Of a stretch of DNA of 64,000 bases, positions 33,044 through 42,810 are shown piece by piece. Position numbers and translations under genes: made by a program. Position 1 is the first letter of the stretch. The number at the start of each line of letters is the position of its first letter. Source of the DNA: Lachnospiraceae bacterium UBA3804 (GTDB taxonomy: Bacteria > Bacillota > Clostridia > Lachnospirales > Lachnospiraceae); contig DFEK01000001.1 of NCBI GenBank assembly GCA_002368665.1, forward strand, positions 62,001-126,000. Reading direction: 5' to 3'. Below the pieces are notes generated by a model. That model ran no database searches and had not been told where the DNA came from. It saw only the letters and a list, made by a program, of their open reading frames with translations.

Positions 33044-34188
33044 TGGAGAAACGATTGGTGATCCTGGGCTCTACCGGCTCCATCGGAACCCAGACATTGG
33101 AAATAGTAAGGGAGAATGAGGATCTCTCCGTAGTGGCACTTGCAGCAGGCTCAAATACCACCCTTATGGAGCGGCAGATCCGCGAATTTAAGCCCCGTTT
33201 CGCCGTAATGTACAATGAAGCGGCTGCTAAGGAACTGGCGCTTGCAACAGCCGATCTTGACGTTACCGTTTTATCCGGAATGGACGGCTTAATTGAAATC
33301 TCCAGACTGGAAGAGTATGACGTACTCGTTACCGCCATTGTCGGCATGATCGGCATTCGTCCGACGATTGCCGCGATTGAATGCGGAAAGACGATTGCAC
33401 TTGCCAATAAAGAAACGCTTGTTACGGCAGGACATATTATCATGCCACTGTCGAAGAAACATAATGCACCGATCTATCCCGTGGATTCCGAGCATTCCGC
33501 GATTTTCCAGTCACTTCAGGGAATGCCGAGGGAAAGTCTCGAAAAGATCCTTCTGACCGCTTCCGGCGGACCTTTCCGTGGTCGTAAAACTGCAGAACTT
33601 GCGGATATCACCGTTGAGGATGCCTTAAAGCACCCGAACTGGTCGATGGGTCGTAAAATCACCGTCGATTCCGCAACGCTTGTCAATAAGGGTCTGGAAG
33701 TGATCGAGGCCAAATGGCTATTTGGTGTGGATTTAGACCAAATCGAAGTTTTGATCCATCCGCAGAGCATTCTGCATTCCGCGGTACAGTACCGTGACGG
33801 CGGAATCATCGGCCAGATGGGCGTTCCGGATATGAAGCTGCCCATCCAGTATGCGATTTTTTATCCCGAAAGAAGGGGCATGAATACGACGAGAGTGGAC
33901 TTAACGGCTCTTGGTGCGATGACGTTTGAAAAGCCCGATGAGGAAGTGTTCCTCGGACTTCCGCTTGCCAAGAAAGCCGCAAGGATCGGGGGCAGTATGC
34001 CGACTGTTTTAAACGCTGCGAATGAAAGAGCTGTGGCGTTATTTCTGGACCATAAGATTAAATTTCTTGAGATATACGAAATTATCCAGGCTGCCATGGA
34101 GCAGCATTCGCCGGTTAATAACCCCGGCGTGGATGAAATTCTTGCTGCCGAAGCGCAGACATATGAATTTATCGAAGGAAGGTTTTAA
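33043..34188 (+). CDS. dxr: 1-deoxy-D-xylulose-5-phosphate reductoisomerase
   Basis: A 381-residue enzyme of the MEP isoprenoid pathway. The NADPH site is LVILGSTGSIGTQTLEIVRE. Metal and substrate motifs are ALANKETLV, PVDSEHSAIFQ, LTASGGPF and WSMGRKITVDSATLVNKGLE. The start is GTG at 33043, overlapping the cdsA stop; no better ATG lies before the Rossmann motif. ispG of the same pathway lies 3 kb downstream. Confidence 0.97.
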   Translation: MEKRLVILGSTGSIGTQTLEIVRENEDLSVVALAAGSNTTLMERQIREFKPRFAVMYNEAAAKELALATADLDVTVLSGMDGLIEISRLEEYDVLVTAIVGMIGIRPTIAAIECGKTIALANKETLVTAGHIIMPLSKKHNAPIYPVDSEHSAIFQSLQGMPRESLEKILLTASGGPFRGRKTAELADITVEDALKHPNWSMGRKITVDSATLVNKGLEVIEAKWLFGVDLDQIEVLIHPQSILHSAVQYRDGGIIGQMGVPDMKLPIQYAIFYPERRGMNTTRVDLTALGAMTFEKPDEEVFLGLPLAKKAARIGGSMPTVLNAANERAVALFLDHKIKFLEIYEIIQAAMEQHSPVNNPGVDEILAAEAQTYEFIEGRF

Positions 34189-34191
34189 ACC

Positions 34192-35295
34192 ATGTCTGTC
34201 ATTTGGACAATTCTGGCATTTATCGTTATATTTTCCGTACTTGTAGTTGTACATGAATTCGGTCATTTTATCGTGGCCAGAGCGAACGGAATCGCCGTGA
34301 AGGAATTTGCCGTCGGAATGGGACCGAAACTGATCCGCATTTCCGGAAAGTCCACGGATTTCGTGCTTCGTGCGCTTCCGATCGGCGGAGCCTGTGTATT
34401 TGAGGATGAAGATCCGTTTGATGACGAAGACGATGAGGCGAGAAAAGAAGAGAATGCCCTGGAAAAGACCGATGAAAAGGGCAGCGGTAAATTCTCCGAT
34501 GCACCCTTGCCTGCGAGAATCATTACAACGCTTGCGGGACCGTTTTTCAACCTGTTACTCGGATTCGTACTGGCGATGATCATTGTTGCGCTCTGCGGCG
34601 AATATTCGACCAAAGTCGGCGAAGTGATCAAAGATTCTCCCGCCCAAGCAGCGGGCCTTCAGGCAGGCGATACGATCATTAAGATCAACAATGAGCGGAT
34701 TTATCTCTTTAACGAGATTACACTGCAGACGATTACCGGAAGAAACGACAATTGGGAGATTACCTACATCCGTGACGGCAGGGAATATGTTACGCATGCA
34801 ACAATCGGTAAACTTGCAGACGGCGATGATGGAAAATACCTTGGTATTTATCCGACAAATAAAGTGAATTGCGCGAATTTTAAGATGTTCGAGTATGGAT
34901 GGTACGAGGTTCGTTACTGGTTAAAGGCAACGTTCAAGAGCCTCGGAATGCTACTTACCGGACGTCTTTCCAAAGATGACGTGGCAGGCCCGGTCGGTGT
35001 TGCACAGGTCATCGGAACAACGATTAAGGAAACGCAGGAATACGGCGTTCTGAATGTTATCATCAATCTTGCGGATATCGCACTTTTGCTGTCCGTAAAC
35101 CTTGCGGTCATGAATCTGCTTCCGTTCCCCGCGTTGGACGGAGGAAGACTCTTGTTCCTTCTCTACGAGCTGATCTTTCGAAAGAAAGTTCCGCGCAAAT
35201 ACGAAGCCATCGTAACACTGGTAGGCTTCGGTATTCTGATGGTTTTAATGGTATTGGTTCTGATCAACGATGTATCCAGGTTTTTCCGCAAATAA
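34192..35295 (+). CDS. rseP: RIP metalloprotease RseP (site-2 protease)
   Basis: A 367-residue intramembrane zinc protease. The HExxH site is VVVHEFGHFIVARANGI, followed by the conserved VGMGPKL. One PDZ domain is centred on DSPAQAAGLQAGDTIIKIN, and the second metal motif is LLPFPALDGGRLLFLLYE. An acidic insert (EDEDPFDDEDDEARKEE) lies between the first membrane segments. In Firmicutes it processes anti-sigma factors or signal peptides; the substrate is not identifiable here. It lies three bases after dxr. Confidence 0.95.
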   Translation: MSVIWTILAFIVIFSVLVVVHEFGHFIVARANGIAVKEFAVGMGPKLIRISGKSTDFVLRALPIGGACVFEDEDPFDDEDDEARKEENALEKTDEKGSGKFSDAPLPARIITTLAGPFFNLLLGFVLAMIIVALCGEYSTKVGEVIKDSPAQAAGLQAGDTIIKINNERIYLFNEITLQTITGRNDNWEITYIRDGREYVTHATIGKLADGDDGKYLGIYPTNKVNCANFKMFEYGWYEVRYWLKATFKSLGMLLTGRLSKDDVAGPVGVAQVIGTTIKETQEYGVLNVIINLADIALLLSVNLAVMNLLPFPALDGGRLLFLLYELIFRKKVPRKYEAIVTLVGFGILMVLMVLVLINDVSRFFRK

Positions 35296-35374
35296 TTGGG
35301 CGGAAAACCTGTGATTCTGTCTTTCCGAAATTCTTCGGAAAGTTTCACATTCTGACAATTGAAAAGGAGTGGTT

Positions 35375-35977
35375 ATGGGTTCTTACTACGAGTATGCCTA
35401 CCTTTGGCAAAAGGGCAGGTCTTCTTTGCGTAATCCGTACACGCTGGCCGCGGAAACGGTCATGACGGGTGCGGGTGAAGTGTTTATGGGCATTTTCGGC
35501 GATTCGAAGGAACTGGTGCAAAGAGCGGTCTGGTGGTTTTATGAGGACGGATTACTGATCCTTCGGGACTTCGGGATCTGTTCGTATCTTCGTTCATCGT
35601 TTCTTCGAAAGGTCGCGCGGAAAGAAAAAGGAAATTACAGTATGACGGTTTGGCTAAGAAACCGTTATACGGTCTTTTCGCGCGGAGAAATCGCGGATGT
35701 GATTGCGCTTGGGAGGAGAGGAAGTAAAGGCATTCTGCTGTGCAGTAAAAACATGGGAAAGACACTGGGCGTTGATAAAATGCGGAATCTGATGAAGGAA
35801 TCCATAAAGGGTAAAAACTCCCTGATCAGTAAAAACTCTGCAGGCGAGGTAGATGCGCGCATTCATGAGTTTGCAAGGCGCTGCCAAAGCAGAGGGCTTA
35901 CGGAAAGCATGTGTGCCATCTGTGTCGTAAGGAAAAAGAAGAAGCGTCAATTTCGATTCCCCGGGAGGAAAGCATGA
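35375..35977 (+). CDS. Degenerate PP2C-like protein (possible pseudophosphatase)
   Basis: A 200-residue protein without an obvious family at first sight. Read against PP2C phosphatases, its segments line up in order. The N-terminal QKGRSSLRNPYTLAAETV takes the place of the Q-x-N-D region. VFMGIFGDSKELVQ takes the place of the DGxGG metal motif. GSKGILLCSKNMGKTLG resembles the usual LLCSDGLxxxL, and the terminal RIHEFARRCQSRG then MCAICVVRK resembles the C-terminal DNxTxxxV strand. The metal-binding aspartates are missing in each place, so catalysis is unlikely. It immediately precedes a Ser/Thr kinase, as PP2C genes often do. The start is ATG 35375 with AAAGGAG; this assignment is inference. 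Confidence 0.5.
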   Translation: MGSYYEYAYLWQKGRSSLRNPYTLAAETVMTGAGEVFMGIFGDSKELVQRAVWWFYEDGLLILRDFGICSYLRSSFLRKVARKEKGNYSMTVWLRNRYTVFSRGEIADVIALGRRGSKGILLCSKNMGKTLGVDKMRNLMKESIKGKNSLISKNSAGEVDARIHEFARRCQSRGLTESMCAICVVRKKKKRQFRFPGRKA

Positions 35978-36004
35978 AAGTATCGGAAAGAGAGGAAGAA
36001 AATC

Positions 36005-36958
36005 GTGGACTGCATGAAAACGCATGTAAGAGAGTATGAAATCGTTCAATGCATGGGAGAAGGCGGAAGCGGAACGGTTTATGTGGTGATCCATCCGAAT
36101 ACCGGAGCGTATCTTGCGATGAAAGAATTTGCATCCGTTCAGGACGGAGAACGGGAGGCGGCGATTTTACTGTCATTGAAAATACCCGGAATTCCGAACT
36201 GCCTGGACTGCTTTTGTGAGGACGGAAAATATTATCTTGTGATGGATTATGCAAAAGGACGTTCCCTGCGGGAATGTACGGAGGAAAAGTATGATGAGAA
36301 AGAAAGAATCCTAAAGAAGTTGGCTGAGTTGGTATTTTGTCTTCACACACTTTCCGTGCCACTGGTTCATGGGGATTTAAAACCGGAAAATGTGATTGTA
36401 GGAGACAATGGGGAAGTTTATCTGATCGATTTTGGTTCGGCTTTCCGTATAAGCAATCCTCCGAAGGTTTTCAAAGGCTCGCCCGGATTTGCGGCACCGG
36501 AACTTCGGGAAGGGAAGTGTACCACAGAGAGTGATGTCTATTCGTTCGGAAAACTGATGCTTTATCTATTCTGCGGTCGGAATCCGCTTCCGGAATATGA
36601 AGAACCGGAGCCGGGCGTTTTACTGCGGATGGGTATTCGCAGGGAGCATGCGAAACTAATCGTTAAATGCCTGAAAAACAGCCCTAGGGAGCGCTTTCAT
36701 TCAATGGTCGAAGTGACGGAGAAAATGAGAAAGAAAATGCATCGGGCATGGAATCTATCAGGCTTTATCATTAAGCTTGGGGCTGTCCTTAGTTTCGGCG
36801 GAATATGGCTCTACGCGGAGCGTGACTGGCAGAAGGGAAAGTATTTAATCCTTGCCGGGTGCGTGCTCCTAGTCGGGGAAATGCTGGTGAAAGGGTATGA
36901 AAGAAGGTTATCCGAGGAGGAGTTTGGCCGTACCTTCAGCGTCTTTTTGTCCGAATGA
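36005..36958 (+). CDS. Hanks-type Ser/Thr protein kinase with two C-terminal membrane segments
   Basis: A 317-residue kinase. The glycine loop is MGEGGSGTVY, the ATP lysine is in LAMKEF, the catalytic loop is HGDLKPENVIV (HGD in place of HRD), the metal aspartate is in LIDFGSAF, and APE is in GFAAPE. The kinase domain ends near residue 245; two membrane helices follow (FIIKLGAVLSFGGIWLY and LILAGCVLLVGEML). Unlike PrkC-type kinases it has no extracellular PASTA repeats. The start is GTG at 36005, with GAGGAAG seven bases upstream. It is 28 bases after the PP2C-like gene, with which it is probably co-transcribed. Confidence 0.88.
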   Translation: MDCMKTHVREYEIVQCMGEGGSGTVYVVIHPNTGAYLAMKEFASVQDGEREAAILLSLKIPGIPNCLDCFCEDGKYYLVMDYAKGRSLRECTEEKYDEKERILKKLAELVFCLHTLSVPLVHGDLKPENVIVGDNGEVYLIDFGSAFRISNPPKVFKGSPGFAAPELREGKCTTESDVYSFGKLMLYLFCGRNPLPEYEEPEPGVLLRMGIRREHAKLIVKCLKNSPRERFHSMVEVTEKMRKKMHRAWNLSGFIIKLGAVLSFGGIWLYAERDWQKGKYLILAGCVLLVGEMLVKGYERRLSEEEFGRTFSVFLSE

Positions 36959-37026
36959 AAAAGTCAATAGTTTGTGGATAAGTTTTCATGGAAAACTTAC
37001 GCCCGGAAATTTGTATAAAACAACAA

Positions 37027-37056
37027 TTGAATGTGGTTTGGCGGGTGTGCTATTCT
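37027..37056 (+). promoter_or_regulatory. Promoter for ispG-polC
   Basis: TTGAAT at 37027-37032, an 18-base spacer, and TATTCT at 37051-37056 with an extended TG at 37048-37049. It is 50 bases upstream of the ispG start. Confidence 0.6.
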
Positions 37057-37107
37057 ATATATAGTGAGCCAAGGGGATGTTCCGGGCCCAAGCACAGGAG
37101 AATAAAC

Positions 37108-38166
37108 ATGTATCGAGACGAGACCAAAACCATACAGATAGGAGACAGAGTGATCGGCGGGGGAAATCCCATCCTCATTCAGTCCATGACCAATACACCG
37201 ACGGAAGACGTCAAAGCTACCGTAGAACAGATTCACCGTCTGGAAGCAGCCGGCTGTGAGATCATTCGCTGCACGGTTCCGACCGAAGAAGCAGCCAAGG
37301 CCATCAAGGAGATCAAGAAAGAAATCTCAATTCCCTTGGTTGCGGATATTCATTTCGACTACCGCATGGCGATTGCCGCCATGGAAAACGGCGCGGACAA
37401 GATCCGCATCAACCCAGGAAACATCGGCGGAGCAGAGAAGCTGAAAGCGGTTGTGGATGTAGCCAAAGAGCGGAATATTCCGATCCGTGTCGGTGTCAAT
37501 TCCGGTTCTCTTGAGAAGCAGTTTATCGCCAAATACGGTCATGTGACCGCAGAGGGCATCGTGGAAAGTGCCCTTGATAAAGTGGGTATGATCGAGAGCG
37601 AAGGATATGACAATATCGTTATTTCCATCAAATCCTCGGATGTTTTAATGTGTGTGAAAGCACATGAATTAATCGCCAAACAGACGAAGTATCCGCTGCA
37701 TGTCGGAATTACCGAAGCGGGCACGTTATTTTCCGGTACGGTCAAATCCTCGGTCGGACTCGGAATCATACTGAACGAAGGAATCGGAGACACCATCCGT
37801 GTGTCCTTAACCGGAGATCCGGTGGAAGAAGTGAAGACCGCAAAGCGCATTTTAAAGACGCTGGGCTTAAGACAGGGCGGAATTGAAGTTGTCAGCTGCC
37901 CGACTTGCGGAAGAACCAAGATTGACTTGATCGGTCTTGCCAACAAGGTGGAGACTATGGTCGAAGAGTTCCAAGATTTAAACATCAAAGTGGCCGTAAT
38001 GGGTTGTGTCGTAAACGGTCCGGGTGAAGCCAAAGAAGCGGATATCGGAATCGCAGGCGGTATCGGAGAGGGACTCTTAATCAAGCACGGAGAGATCGTG
38101 CGTAAAATTCCCGAGGAGGAATTGTTATCTGTTTTATATCAGGAGTTAAAGAACTGGGGAAAGTAG
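37108..38166 (+). CDS. ispG: 4-hydroxy-3-methylbut-2-en-1-yl diphosphate synthase
   Basis: A 352-residue 4Fe-4S enzyme of the MEP pathway (GcpE), converting MEcPP to HMBPP. The TIM-barrel N-terminus carries PILIQSMTNTPTEDV and PLVADIHFDYRMA. The iron-sulfur cysteines are in VVSCPTCGRT and VAVMGCVVNGPGEA. The start is ATG 37108 with CAGGAG upstream; the in-frame ATG at 36988 lies upstream of the promoter. polC follows after four bases. Confidence 0.97.
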   Translation: MYRDETKTIQIGDRVIGGGNPILIQSMTNTPTEDVKATVEQIHRLEAAGCEIIRCTVPTEEAAKAIKEIKKEISIPLVADIHFDYRMAIAAMENGADKIRINPGNIGGAEKLKAVVDVAKERNIPIRVGVNSGSLEKQFIAKYGHVTAEGIVESALDKVGMIESEGYDNIVISIKSSDVLMCVKAHELIAKQTKYPLHVGITEAGTLFSGTVKSSVGLGIILNEGIGDTIRVSLTGDPVEEVKTAKRILKTLGLRQGGIEVVSCPTCGRTKIDLIGLANKVETMVEEFQDLNIKVAVMGCVVNGPGEAKEADIGIAGGIGEGLLIKHGEIVRKIPEEELLSVLYQELKNWGK

Positions 38167-38170
38167 TTGT

Positions 38171-41100
38171 ATGGCATCGAAATTTGATGAGATTTTTACC
38201 AACATAGATTTAAACGCATCCGATCAGACATATTTCAAAGATGTGGATGTGGAATGTATCAAGACGAATACCGGCGGAAACTTAGCCATTGTATTTCTTA
38301 AGAGCAAACATCTGATTCCGAAAAAGGTAATCTATAAGGCGGAAGATGCAATCCGGAAGAGCTATTTTGAAAGCGGAAACACGCAGATTGAAATCCGCGA
38401 GACTTATGAACTGTCCGGTCAATATACCCCGCAGTCTTTGTGGGACGAATACAGCGAAAGTGTTTATACGGAATTAAACCGTATCTCTTCTTTGAGTTAC
38501 AGCATTTTAAAAACCGCTGAAATCTCGTTTCCCTTTGCAGACGAAATCAAACTTGTTCTGGGCGAATCCGCGATTGCCAGAAGAAGGGAAAACGTAATCC
38601 GCGCTTTTCTGCAAAGCGTGTTTTTTGAGCGCTGCAATCTTGCAGTGAAGATCAATATCGAATATTCCAAAACCAAAGAGAATAATTACCGACTCGAGAA
38701 AGAGCATGCAATCAAGCTGAAAGTCGAAGAAATCTCCAACCGTCTGAATCCGGAAATCCAGGCAGCCAGAGCGGATGAGGCAATCGCAACCTTCGGAAGC
38801 AGCGAACCTGCCAAAGAAAGTGCCGCGCCCGCGGACAAAGCACCCGCTGAGGCTTTGAAGAAAGAGTCTGCTCCCAAAGAAGGCAAATATAAGGAGAAAT
38901 TCAGCAAGGACGGCAAAGGATTCAAAGGAAATTATTCCAAGGAGGGCGGTCCCCGTTCGCTTCGCAGATCCGACAATCCGGATGTGCTTTTCGGCAAAGA
39001 GTTTACCGGAGAGCCGATGCCGATTGCGGAGATCGTGGATGATATCGGGCAATGTGTTATCCGCGGTAAGATTTTTGCAATGGAAGACCGCGCCCTTCGT
39101 AACGAGAAGCACCTGTTTACCTTCTCGGTTACCGATTTTACCGATTCCATCAACTGCAAGATCTTCACCTATGAAGAGCAGAAGGACGAATTCTCCAAAC
39201 TGATCCGCGTCGGCGATTATGTCAGAATCTGTGGCGTGGCAAATTACGATTCTTACACGCATGAAGTGTCGATGAGTTCCATTTCGGGTATTGTGAAGAT
39301 TGCGGATTTCACGACCAAGCGCATGGACTTATCATTGAATAAAAGAGTCGAGCTTCACGTTCACACCAAATCGAGCGATATGGATGGCGTATCCTATGCA
39401 AAGGATATCATCAAACGCGCCGACAAATGGGGCTGGAATGCCATTGCAATTACCGATCACGGAGTGGTTCAGGCTTTCCCGGAAGCCATGCATACCGTGG
39501 ATGACATGAAAGGCAGAGAGACGCCTTTTAAGGTTTTATACGGTGTGGAAGGCTATCTGGTGGATGACTTGACGCAGGCTGTCGTAAATGACAAAGGACA
39601 GAAGCTGACGGATTCGTTCGTGGTCTTTGATATTGAGACGACGGGATTTTCTCCCGTGGAAAACAAGATCATCGAAATCGGTGCGGTCAGGGTCAAAGAC
39701 GGTGTGATTTCGGATAAATTCTCCACATTCGTCAATCCGCATGTTCCAATCCCGTATCGTATTACGAATTTAACTTCCATCACCGATGAGATGGTTATGG
39801 ACAGTCCGGGGATTGAAGTGATCCTCCCGCAGTTTATGGAGTTTATCGGAGACGATGCGCTTGTGGCGCATAATGCCAATTTCGATATGAGCTTCATTAT
39901 CGAGAACTGTCGCAGACTCGGAATAGACAAAGAGTTTACCTATGTCGATACCGTGGCAATTTCCCGTTCTATGATCACGAAATTAAATAAGCATACATTG
40001 GATACCATCTGTAAGGAACTCGGCATTTCCCTGGAGAACCATCATCGTGCGGTCGACGATGCGGGCGCTACGGCGGAGATGTTCGAGAAGTTCATTCAGA
40101 TGCTTGATAAGCGCGGAATCACAACCTTAAAGGAACTCAATGATTATACGTCCACAAGCGTGGACAGGATCATGAAGTCGCCGAGTTATCATGTCATAAT
40201 TCTTGCAAAGAACGAGACCGGACGCATAAATCTGTACCGTCTGGTAAGTGAATCGCATTGTACCTATTTTCACCGTGTTCCCAGAATGCCTAAATCCTTA
40301 ATCGAGAAATACCGTGAAGGACTGATCATCGGAAGTGCCTGCGAAGCGGGAGAACTGTTCCGTGCCATTCTCGACAGAAAGCCGGATGAAGTGCTTACGA
40401 AGATTGCGGAGTTTTATGATTATCTGGAAATCCAGCCGGTCGGAAACAATGCTTTCATGATTCGTTCCGACCGATTTGAAGATATCCATACCGTCGAAGA
40501 TCTGCAGGATTTAAACCGCAAGGTGGTTTTACTCGGAGAGAAGCTGCATAAGCCCGTCTGTGCGACCTGTGACGTGCATTTCCTGGATCCGGAAGATGAA
40601 GTATACCGTAGAATCCTGATGAGTTGCAAGGGATTTGAGGACGCGGATGATCAGGCACCTTTGTATCTTCGTACAACGGAAGAGATGCTCGATGAATTTA
40701 TGTATCTCGGCGAAGAGAAGGCCAAGGAAGTCGTAATTACCAATACGAATTTAATTGCGGATATGTGCGAAATGGTTTCGCCGATCCATCCGGATAAATG
40801 CGCTCCGCAGATTCCGCATTCCGATGAAACATTAAGGGAGATCTGTTATACCAGGGCACATGAAATATACGGAGATGAATTGCCACAGCCCGTTGAGGCA
40901 AGACTTGAGAGAGAACTGAATTCGATTATTTCCAACGGATTCGCCGTAATGTATATCATTGCGCAGAAACTGGTTTGGAAGTCCAATGAAGACGGATATC
41001 TGGTTGGTTCCCGTGGTTCCGTAGGTTCGTCCTTCGTTGCCACCATGGCGGGAATTACCGAGGTTAATCCGTTGCCTCCGCATTATTATTGCAGCAAACG

Positions 41101-42760
41101 TCATTATTACGATTTTGATTCGGAAGAAGTCAAAGCCTACGCACTTGCCGGAAAGGCCGGCTGTGACATGGCGGATAAGATTTGCCCCGTCTGCGGAGAA
41201 AAACTGAAGAAAGACGGTTTTGACATTCCTTTTGAGACATTCCTTGGATTCAAGGGAGACAAAGAGCCGGATATCGACTTAAATTTCTCCGGTGAATACC
41301 AGGCCAAAGCGCATAAGTACACGGAGGTAATTTTCGGCAAAGGCCAGACGTTCAAGGCCGGAACCATCGGTACGGTTGCGGAGAAGACCGCATGCGGTTA
41401 TGTGCGCAAATATTTTGAAGAGAAGGGTACGCCCAAGAGAAACTGCGAGATCAGCCGTCTTGCCCAGGGCTGTATCGATGTAAGACGTACGACCGGCCAG
41501 CACCCGGGCGGAATAATCGTGCTTCCGATCGGACACGACATCAACCAGTTTACGCCCGTGCAGCACCCTGCAAACGATATGAACTGCGGAATCACGACGA
41601 CGCATTTTGATTATCATTCCATTGACCATAACTTATTAAAACTGGATATTCTCGGGCACGACGATCCGACTATGATCCGAAGATTGCAGGATCTTACCGG
41701 AATCGATCCGATTCAGATTCCGCTTGACGATCCCAAGGTTATGACACTTTTCCAGGATACCTCCGCGCTTGGTATTACACCTGCACAGATCAGCGGAACG
41801 AAACTGGGGTCGCTCGGTATTCCGGAATTCGGTACGGATTTTGCCATTCAGATGTTAATCGATACGCATCCGACCTCATTCTCGGATCTGGTTCGTATTG
41901 CAGGTCTGGCGCACGGTACCGACGTATGGCTCGGAAATGCGCAGAAACTGATCGCGGAAGGTAAAGCTACGATTTCCACGGCAATCTGTACCCGTGACGA
42001 TATCATGACCTACTTAATCGGAATGGGACTTGACCCCGGTAAATCCTTCAAGATCATGGAAAATGTCCGCAAAGGTAAGGTTGCCAAGGGCAAGTGCGAC
42101 AGCTGGGCAGAGTGGAAAGAGGATATGCTTGCACACGGAGTTCCCGACTGGTATGTCTGGTCTTGCGAGACGATCAAGTATATGTTCCCGAAAGCCCATG
42201 CGGCTGCTTACGTTATGATGGCATGGCGTATTGCGTATTGTAAGGTATATTATCCGCTTGCTTATTATGCGGCTTATTTCAGTATTCGTGCGACATCCTT
42301 TGATTATGAGAAGATGTGCTTGGGACCTGACAGACTCCATCATGAAATGGAAGAGTACCGTAAAAAAGCCGGACTCAGTACGGAGACGGAAGCAGTGTCC
42401 AATGATTCCGAGGAAGGCGCTTCCAATAAGGAACAGGGCGAATATAAGGATATGCGTCTGGTGGAAGAAATGTACGCCAGAGGTTTTGAATTTATGCCGA
42501 TTGATATTTTCCGTGCGGATGCGAAGAATTTCCAGATCATTGACGGTAAGATCATGCCGTCGTTAATGAGTATCGCGGGCGTTGCTGAAACCGCAGCAAC
42601 CGGTATCGTGGAAGCCTGCAAGCAGGGCGGTTTTACGTCCAAGGAAGATTTCAGAAACAGGGCGAAAGTGACGCAGAATGTCGTGGATACCATGTACAGA
42701 CTCGGTCTGCTCGGAGTTTTGCCGGAGAGCAATCAGATTAGTTTATTTGATATGCTATGA
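38171..42760 (+). CDS. polC: DNA polymerase III alpha subunit, Gram-positive PolC type
   Basis: A 1529-residue replicative polymerase with built-in proofreading. An N-terminal domain (1 to about 200) and a low-complexity linker rich in Ala, Glu, Lys and Gly (about 210-270) lead to an OB fold. The PHP domain begins near residue 393 (ELHVHTKSSDMDGVS). The DnaQ-type 3'-5' exonuclease starts near 480 (FVVFDIETTGFSP, later HNANFDMSFI and HHRAVDDAGAT). The polymerase core has VGSRGSVGSSFVA and PDIDLNFSGEY, with a zinc-type CPVCGEKLKKDG segment. It is slightly longer than the roughly 1440 residues of Bacillus PolC, partly from the linker and an insert near QGEYKDMRL. Confidence 0.97.
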   Translation: MASKFDEIFTNIDLNASDQTYFKDVDVECIKTNTGGNLAIVFLKSKHLIPKKVIYKAEDAIRKSYFESGNTQIEIRETYELSGQYTPQSLWDEYSESVYTELNRISSLSYSILKTAEISFPFADEIKLVLGESAIARRRENVIRAFLQSVFFERCNLAVKINIEYSKTKENNYRLEKEHAIKLKVEEISNRLNPEIQAARADEAIATFGSSEPAKESAAPADKAPAEALKKESAPKEGKYKEKFSKDGKGFKGNYSKEGGPRSLRRSDNPDVLFGKEFTGEPMPIAEIVDDIGQCVIRGKIFAMEDRALRNEKHLFTFSVTDFTDSINCKIFTYEEQKDEFSKLIRVGDYVRICGVANYDSYTHEVSMSSISGIVKIADFTTKRMDLSLNKRVELHVHTKSSDMDGVSYAKDIIKRADKWGWNAIAITDHGVVQAFPEAMHTVDDMKGRETPFKVLYGVEGYLVDDLTQAVVNDKGQKLTDSFVVFDIETTGFSPVENKIIEIGAVRVKDGVISDKFSTFVNPHVPIPYRITNLTSITDEMVMDSPGIEVILPQFMEFIGDDALVAHNANFDMSFIIENCRRLGIDKEFTYVDTVAISRSMITKLNKHTLDTICKELGISLENHHRAVDDAGATAEMFEKFIQMLDKRGITTLKELNDYTSTSVDRIMKSPSYHVIILAKNETGRINLYRLVSESHCTYFHRVPRMPKSLIEKYREGLIIGSACEAGELFRAILDRKPDEVLTKIAEFYDYLEIQPVGNNAFMIRSDRFEDIHTVEDLQDLNRKVVLLGEKLHKPVCATCDVHFLDPEDEVYRRILMSCKGFEDADDQAPLYLRTTEEMLDEFMYLGEEKAKEVVITNTNLIADMCEMVSPIHPDKCAPQIPHSDETLREICYTRAHEIYGDELPQPVEARLERELNSIISNGFAVMYIIAQKLVWKSNEDGYLVGSRGSVGSSFVATMAGITEVNPLPPHYYCSKRHYYDFDSEEVKAYALAGKAGCDMADKICPVCGEKLKKDGFDIPFETFLGFKGDKEPDIDLNFSGEYQAKAHKYTEVIFGKGQTFKAGTIGTVAEKTACGYVRKYFEEKGTPKRNCEISRLAQGCIDVRRTTGQHPGGIIVLPIGHDINQFTPVQHPANDMNCGITTTHFDYHSIDHNLLKLDILGHDDPTMIRRLQDLTGIDPIQIPLDDPKVMTLFQDTSALGITPAQISGTKLGSLGIPEFGTDFAIQMLIDTHPTSFSDLVRIAGLAHGTDVWLGNAQKLIAEGKATISTAICTRDDIMTYLIGMGLDPGKSFKIMENVRKGKVAKGKCDSWAEWKEDMLAHGVPDWYVWSCETIKYMFPKAHAAAYVMMAWRIAYCKVYYPLAYYAAYFSIRATSFDYEKMCLGPDRLHHEMEEYRKKAGLSTETEAVSNDSEEGASNKEQGEYKDMRLVEEMYARGFEFMPIDIFRADAKNFQIIDGKIMPSLMSIAGVAETAATGIVEACKQGGFTSKEDFRNRAKVTQNVVDTMYRLGLLGVLPESNQISLFDML

Positions 42761-42810
42761 GCTAGGGGGCGGGGGTTAGTGGTCCATATATTCAACTAGG
42801 AGAGATGGAA

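Noticed and set aside
35375..35977. Active PP2C phosphatase
   Set aside because: Each metal-binding aspartate position expected for PP2C is replaced, so only a degenerate relative is proposed.
38507..39262. Minus-strand frame of 251 codons inside polC
   Set aside because: PolC is intact and conserved over this stretch; the antisense frame has no recognisable motif or start signal.
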